A DNA stretch of 12,214 nucleotides from JAPLCX01 sp964460305 (GTDB taxonomy: Bacteria; Auribacterota; Tritonobacteria; UBA1439): assembly GCA_964460305.1 (NCBI GenBank), contig CAYWRA010000082.1:1-12214 (forward strand). Reading direction: 5' to 3'. Made by a program: the position numbers and the translations under genes. The notes below the pieces were generated by a model, which saw only the letters and a list, made by a program, of their open reading frames with translations, was not told the DNA's origin and did not search any database. This document shows positions 11,765-12,214 of the stretch, piece after piece (position 1 is the stretch's first letter; the number at the start of each line of letters is the position of its first letter).

Positions 11765-12157
11765 ATGCCGATATACGAATATTCCTGTGATAAATGTCGA
11801 AGGATCTATAGCTTCCTCGTACGCAATCTTTCTTCGCACAAGCCGCCCAAATGCCCGCAGTGCTGCAGGAGCGGCATGAAGCGGCGCATCTCGGCATTCC
11901 GCATCGGCCGGACGGAGGAGTCCCGTCTCGAAAAACTCGCCGATCCTTCATCGCTGGCGGGTCTCGACGAGAAAGATCCGAAGTCCCTTGGGCGCTGGAT
12001 GAAGAAATTGGGTGGCGAGCTGGGCGAAGAAATGCCGGAGGAGATGGACGAAGTGAGCGAGCGGCTCGCGGCGGGGGAAAACCCAGAAGATATCGAGCGC
12101 GAGGTGGGCGCCGGCGGCTACGCGAGAGACAGCTCCGGCAAGCTCCATGAGGCATAA
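11765..12157 (+). CDS. FmdB-family zinc-ribbon protein
   Basis: The 130-residue product begins MPIYEYSCDKCRRIYSF, the FmdB hallmark start. Zinc-ribbon cysteine pairs are C8/C11 and C30/C33 (CPQC), with an extra C34. The zinc ribbon occupies roughly residues 1-45. The rest is hydrophilic and acidic, with EELGEEMPEEMDEV-like helical character, and ends GGYARDSSGKLHEA. FmdB proteins are called putative regulators on thin evidence, and a nucleic-acid or protein-binding role is only presumed. The start is secure from family homology although there is no ribosome site. It lies 70 bp after the radical SAM gene, separated by repeat DNA, with its own possible -10 box. I see no disruption. Confidence 0.88.
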   Translation: MPIYEYSCDKCRRIYSFLVRNLSSHKPPKCPQCCRSGMKRRISAFRIGRTEESRLEKLADPSSLAGLDEKDPKSLGRWMKKLGGELGEEMPEEMDEVSERLAAGENPEDIEREVGAGGYARDSSGKLHEA

Positions 12158-12169
12158 GGACTGAATTGA

Positions 12170-12214
12170 AACCCGAAATAAATCCAAGAACGCAAATACC
12201 AAATGACAAATGAA
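12170..12214. repeat. Degenerate AAATACC/AAATGAC repeat at the right edge
   Basis: After the FmdB-type stop, the sequence repeats CAAATACCAAA and ATGACAAATGA words related to those at 2012-2043, and runs off the window. It has no coding signal. Confidence 0.4.

Noticed and set aside
11730..12209. Minus-strand open frame of 159 codons opposite the FmdB-type gene
   Set aside because: The plus-strand product has the FmdB start and zinc-ribbon cysteines; the minus product is a low-complexity Arg/Ser/Pro sequence.

Overview
The window looks like a chromosomal segment from an uncultured Gram-negative-type (diderm) bacterium. The evidence is a Wzm/Wzt-type polysaccharide ABC exporter next to nucleotide-heptose genes, with no phage, plasmid or rRNA markers. 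Four intergenic arrays of a 7-bp unit (AAATCCC/AAACCCC), with other short repeat families, are reminiscent of candidate-phylum genomes such as Omnitrophota. That placement is an impression only, and the sequence does not fix the taxon.

Minus strand, read right to left from 10503 to 1, holds a surface-polysaccharide locus: a CvpA-family membrane protein (10503-9478), an ABC-2 permease (wzm-like, 9268-8474), an inserted AAA_14/DUF4143 ATPase (8305-6983), the exporter ATPase with a Wzt-type C-terminal domain (6947-5679), an SDR epimerase/dehydratase (5659-4628), an HddC-type nucleotidyltransferase interrupted by one in-frame TAG (4426-3701), an HddA-type GHMP sugar kinase (3732-2749), a GmhA-like SIS isomerase (2667-2047), a family 2 glycosyltransferase (1981-1298) and an FAD-dependent UDP-galactopyranose-mutase-like oxidoreductase that runs off the left edge (1187-1). 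Plus strand, right end: a TIGR01212/YhcC-type radical SAM protein (10723-11694) and an FmdB-type zinc-ribbon protein (11765-12157), which look like housekeeping genes unrelated to the locus.

How the genes fit: the isomerase, kinase and nucleotidyltransferase would turn sedoheptulose 7-phosphate into an NDP-heptose (GDP-heptose in the best-studied HddA/HddC pathway). The SDR could modify the activated sugar, the GT2 and further transferases would build the glycan, and Wzm/Wzt would export it. The GmhB-type phosphatase that this route needs is not in the window.

The points most worth a second look are: (1) the amber codon inside otherwise intact hddC; (2) heptad arrays that touch gene starts and stops, obey an orientation rule, are open in all six frames and give two unrelated proteins the same 11-residue C-terminal peptide; (3) an ATPase gene with its own promoter and palindromic operator-like site sitting between wzm and wzt. 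No gene-free stretch exceeds 300 bases; the longest are 10504-10722 (219), 9269-9477 (209) and 4427-4627 (201), and all are described below.
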